Positions 59,916 through 64,000 of a DNA stretch of 64,000 nucleotides are shown piece by piece (position 1 is the stretch's first letter; each line of letters starts with the position of its first letter). The DNA comes from Branchiostoma lanceolatum (taxonomy: Eukaryota > Chordata > Leptocardii > Amphioxiformes > Branchiostomatidae). Location: contig NC_089732.1 of assembly GCF_035083965.1 (NCBI RefSeq), forward strand, positions 7,751,383 through 7,815,382. Direction: 5' to 3'. The position numbers and the translations under genes were made by a program. The notes under the pieces were generated by a model. It was not told the DNA's origin. It made no database searches and saw only the letters and a list, made by a program, of their open reading frames with translations.

Positions 59916-61472
59916 CTTGTCGGGTCTTTTTGGCTTCTCAGGTGAGAGAGAACGTTAAGAAGGTCTGGTCTGGTGTAGGTGCGCTCAGGTGTGTGAAAAC
60001 GCTGGCGTTGCACTACGGGAGATGCCCAAGTATGGACCCAGACGCCAAATATGGACATGCGTCAGGAGGCCAAATATAGGCAGACATATGTATACAACCG
60101 CTAGGTCGAATGGCTCATTGAAGAACAAATATCAATGGCTGCGCCACAATGCGTCTATTCAGTCTTAGTTACAGTCAATTTGTTCAGCGAGGACAACAGG
60201 GTGGTAATCATTAACTTCTCAGTCTACCATGGGGCAGTTCTTGTTATTAGTTACTTGCTATGTGGACAGGCACTTTGGTGACTTCAAGGGCAAGCAGACC
60301 TAGCTATATCTAGCGATAGATTTGACCATTAGACTAGACGACCTTTCTCGTAGGGAGAGTTTTAGCATATATTATCTTTGTCGTAGAATGGAATTCTTAA
60401 GGTAAATGTTCGTTTTCATGATCACTTGGTTGGGGTCCAAAAAATGTCCACAGGAGTAATTAATGGGAGGCAATTGTCATGTATTTGTTCGCAAATGTTG
60501 CCTTAATTATACATCTTGCTAGTTTTCTTATAATTTCCCACCCCTATTATTCAATATTCCCTGGGCCATTCTGTACACAAAACTCGGACGCAAAGTTTAA
60601 TGTCCCTGCACAGTAAAGTTCTGTCGCTAGAGGTAGGTCGCTACTGCTGTTCAACACAACGAATGACTACTTCGGTTTCAAGCCTAGAGTAGCGATAAGA
60701 GCATCAAAAGTATCGAATCACTAATCACCGAATATATTCGCTCAGGGGCGCACCCGGGGAAGCCACAATCACAAATTTCAAAACAATCAACGCCAAAACA
60801 GACATATGCATCTATTCATATTTCCCCCGTGCCATTCCCCGGTGGAATTAATGCCCTTCCTAGCCCGGCTATGACGACTACCACCGTTGAGTCTTACCGT
60901 GCCAGTTTGGAGGCCTGCCCACCTTAGCCCGGGACGCACCAGCGTGCAACAACCGTGCAATAATGGCCTCTAGCGACCCCTATCAAAATTGCAGGTTACT
61001 TCCCACGTTCGAATTCTGTCTTTCGAATCAGAAAATAAGTGGACGATAAAAACGACAAAGGAGCGTGTCAGAGATTGTTTTGTTTTTTGTATTATCAAGT
61101 TTTTGGCTAAGGCATTGAAACGTAAGTCATAAAAATCCATTCAAGAGACTTCGAGAGAGAGTTTGTGCGAAAACCTACCATCATCATTAATTCAAATACT
61201 CCAGTGAAAACAAGATTATTAAGAGTTTTGATATATGATCCGCTCTGATTACTTAGGACGAATGTGCGAATTATCTGCAGCGCTACAATTTCGACGTAAC
61301 CTGTGCAATGAAATATTTTCGAAAACCGAGTATCGAATAATCTGCCTAGATTGTGACATTCCGTTAGGGGGCACTGGCGACGTCCTTGGTGCTGAAGGCC
61401 AGGTTTTGGAGCCTTTGGGCCTGTGGGGTGGAGTTTTCTTGTGCACGTGGATTTTAATGCCACTTAAAAACC
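59916..61472. other. Flank between the lipid-carrier duplication and the satellite
   Basis: Contains the upstream flank of gene B and a fragment of the duplication's edge word. No gene supported; a short minus-strand open stretch near 60890-60960 ending at a donor-like GGTAAGAC is not assignable. Confidence 0.4.
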
Positions 61473-64000
61473 GCTAGGGTTAAGGCCGGGCTTAGCTCTT
61501 AAGGACTTTAAACACTAATAACTCGGCAACCAAGCACGATAGAATTAATCCGTTTTCAGATTTGAATTTGCCGTGCAATTCCGCGTCTAATGAGTCCTCG
61601 TTTGCTCCATTTGAAGCACTTTTCAAAAACGCTAGGGTTAAGGCCGGGCTTAGCTCTTTAGGACTTTAAACACTAATAACTCGGCAACCAAGCACGATAG
61701 AATTAATCCGTTTTCAGATTTGAATTTGCCGTGCAATTCCGCGTCTAATGAGTCCTCATTTGCTCCATTTGAAGCACTTTTCAAAAACGCTAGGGTTAAG
61801 GCCGGGCTTAGCTCTTTAGGACTTTAAACACTAATAACTCGGCAACCAAGCACGATAGAATTAATCCGTTTTCAGATTTGAATTTGCCGTGCAATTCCGC
61901 GTCTAATGAGTCCTCGTTTGCTCCATTTGAAGCACTTTTAAAAACCGCTAGGGTAAAGGCCGGGCTTAGCCCTTAAGGACTTTAAACACTAATAACTCGG
62001 CAACCAAGCACGATAGAATTAACCCGTTTTCAGATTTGAATTTGCCGTGCAATTCCGCGTCTAATGAGTCCTCATTTGCTCCATTTGAAGCACTTTTCAA
62101 AAACGCTAGGGTTAAGGCCGGGCTTAGCTCTTTAGGACTTTAAACACTAATAACTCGGCAACCAAGCACGATAGAATTAATCCGTTTTCAGATTTGAATT
62201 TGCCGTGCAATTCCGCGTCTAATGAGTCCTCGTTTGTCCCATTTGAAGCACTTTTCAAAAACGCTAGGGTTAAGGCCGGGCTTAGCTCTTAAGGACTTTA
62301 AACACTAATAACTCGGCAACCAAGCACGATAGAATTAATCCGTTTTCAGATTTGAATTTGCCGTGCAATTCCGCGTCTAATGAGTCCTCATTTGCTCCAT
62401 TTGAAGCACTTTTCAAAAACGCTAGGGTTAAGGCCGGGCTTAGCTCTTTAGGACTTTAAACACTAATAACTCGGCAACCAAGCACGATAGAATTAATCCG
62501 TTTTCAGATTTGAATTTGCCGTGCAATTCCGCGTCTAATGAGTCCTCGTTTGTCCCATTTGAAGCACTTTTAAAAACCGCAAGGGTTAAGGCCGGGCTTA
62601 GCCCTTAAGGACTTTAAACACTAATAACTCGGCAACCAAGCACGATAGAATTAACCCGTTTTCAGATTTGAATTTGCCGTGCAATTCCGCGTCTAATGAG
62701 TCCTCGTTTGTCCCATTTGAAGCACTTTTCAAAAACGCTAGGGTTAAGGCCGGGCTTAGCTCTTAAGGACTTTAAACACTAATAACTCGGCCACCAAGCA
62801 CGATAGAATTAATCCGTTTTCAGATTTGAATTTGCCGTGCAATTCCGCGTCTAATGAGTCCTCATTTGCTCCATTTGAAGCACTTTTCAAAAACGCTAGG
62901 GTTAAGGCCGGGCTTAGCTCTTAAGGACTTTAAACACTAATAACTCGGCCACCAAGCACGATAGAATTCATCCGTTTTCAGATTTGAATTTGCCGTGCAA
63001 TTCCGCGTCTAATGAGTCCTCATTTGCTCCATTTGAAGCACTTTTCAAAAACGCTAGGGTTAAGGCCGGGCTTAGCTCTTTAGGACTTTGAACACTAATA
63101 ACTCGGCAACCAAGCACGATAGAATTAATCCGTTTTCAGATTTGAATTTGCCGTGCAATTCCGCGTCTAATGAGTCCTCGTTTGTCCCATTTGAAGCACT
63201 TTTAAAAAACGCTAGGGTTAAGGCCGGGCTTAGCTCTAAAGGACTTTAAACACTAATAACTCGGCCACCAAGCACGATAGAATTAATCCGTTTTCAGATT
63301 TGAATTTGCCGTGCAATTCCGCGTCTAATGAGTCCTCGTTTGCTCCATTTGAAGAACTTTCAAAAAACCGCTAGGGTTAAGGCCGGGCTTAGCTCTTAAG
63401 GACTTTAAACACTAATAACTCGGCAACCAAGCACGATAGAATTAATCCGTTTTCAGATTTGAATTTGCCGTGCAATTCCGCGTCTAATGAGTCCTCGTTT
63501 GTCCCATTTGAAGCACTTTTCAAAAACGCTAGGGTTAAGGCCGGGCTTAGCTCTTAAGGACTTTAAACACTAGTAACTCGGCCACCAAGCACGATAGAAT
63601 TAATCCGTTTTCAGATTTGAATTTGCCGTGCAATTCCGCGTCTAATGAGTCCTCATTTGCTCCATTTGAAGAACTTTTCAAAAACGCTAGGGTTAAGGCC
63701 GGGCTTAGCTCTTAAGGACTTTAAACACTAATAACTCGGCCACCAAGCACGATAGAATTAATCCGTTTTCAGATTTGAATTTGCCGTGCAATTCCGCGTC
63801 TAATGAGTCCTCGTTTGTCCCATTTGAAGCACTTTTCAAAAACGCTAGGGTTAAGGCCGGGCTTAGCCCTTAAGGACTTTAAACACTAATAACTCGGCAA
63901 CCAAGCACGATAGAATTAACCCGTTTTCAGATTTGAATTTGCCGTGCAATTCCGCGTCTAATGAGTCCTCGTTTGTCCCATTTGAAGCACTTTTCAAAAA
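61473..64000 (+). repeat. 158-bp satellite DNA array, about 16 units, truncated by the window edge
   Basis: Units begin GCTAGGGTTAAGGCCGGGC at 61473, 61631, 61789, 61947, 62105, 62263, 62421, 62579, 62737, 62895, 63053, 63211, 63370, 63528, 63686 and 63844. Spacing is 158 bases (one unit 159). Units differ at only a few positions. No open frame of note. The monomer length, near nucleosome size, is typical of satellite DNA. Confidence 0.97.

Larger units (their letters stand above)
52700..61470. repeat. Segmental duplication containing the lipid-carrier genes
   Basis: Blocks match between about 52700-55835 (without the 961-bp insertion) and 57410-60080, covering both genes, introns, polyA signals and flanks. 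The words GATAAGAT.CTA.CATGGC and CCTTGGTGC.GAA mark the left edge in both; a third partial match to CGACGTCCTTGGTGCTGAAG occurs at 61377-61396, and a shorter one near 56575. Confidence 0.75.

Noticed and set aside
61473-64000. Regular repeat array considered as CRISPR-like
   Set aside because: Whole 158-bp units are repeated head to tail without unique spacers; this is a eukaryotic satellite.
1-64000. tRNA, rRNA and retroviral or LTR elements
   Set aside because: Only SINE-type tRNA heads were seen; no complete tRNA cloverleaf, rRNA block, reverse transcriptase, integrase or capsid-like frame was recognised by eye.

Overview
The window looks like invertebrate chordate DNA, most likely an amphioxus (Branchiostoma). 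The genes are intron-rich with vertebrate-like orthologues, small introns are packed with short terminal-inverted-repeat and fold-back elements, and INIP and SNX30 sit head to head as I recall them at human 9q32. A caspase carrying an N-terminal Death domain also fits amphioxus. The species call is inference. All gene models were built by hand from reading frame, splice phase and protein motifs; every multi-exon coding length given here sums to a multiple of three.

Layout, left to right. 1-2394 (-): first coding exon and part of intron 1 of STK11/LKB1. 4975-6354 (-): INIP (SOSS complex subunit C), 4 exons. 6858-13931 (+): SNX30/SNX7-type PX-BAR sorting nexin, 10 coding exons, sharing a divergent ~0.5 kb promoter with INIP. 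16700-25717 (+): DCAF15, 13 exons, with a greatly expanded repeat-bearing exon 6. 26531-32054 (-): Death-domain caspase, 10 coding exons, tail to tail with DCAF15. 34854-35426 (-): intronless CISH/SOCS2-type SOCS gene with two perfect STAT sites upstream. 41137-42380 (+): small secreted prohormone whose C-terminal C-x8-C loop resembles melanin-concentrating hormone. 43535-47728 (-): five-coding-exon secreted peptide with ten cysteines that I cannot assign to a family. 54203-55646 and 57964-59915 (-): two tandem fatty-acid-binding-protein (iLBP) paralogues inside a segmental duplication. 61473-64000: about 16 copies of a 158-bp satellite running off the window edge.

The genes do not form one pathway. 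They include a growth-control kinase (STK11), DNA repair (INIP), membrane trafficking (SNX30), a CUL4 ubiquitin-ligase receptor (DCAF15), cell death (caspase), cytokine feedback (SOCS), two secreted peptides and lipid carriers. Repeats are the other theme: a hAT-like element with perfect 8-bp target duplications, at least three inverted-repeat families, perfect fold-back hairpins, tRNA-derived SINEs, and minisatellites, one of which is built from copies of a splice donor. I saw no retroviral, LTR or Polinton element. The most novel items are the ten-cysteine secreted gene, the MCH-like prohormone, the DCAF15 repeat exon and the splice-donor minisatellite.
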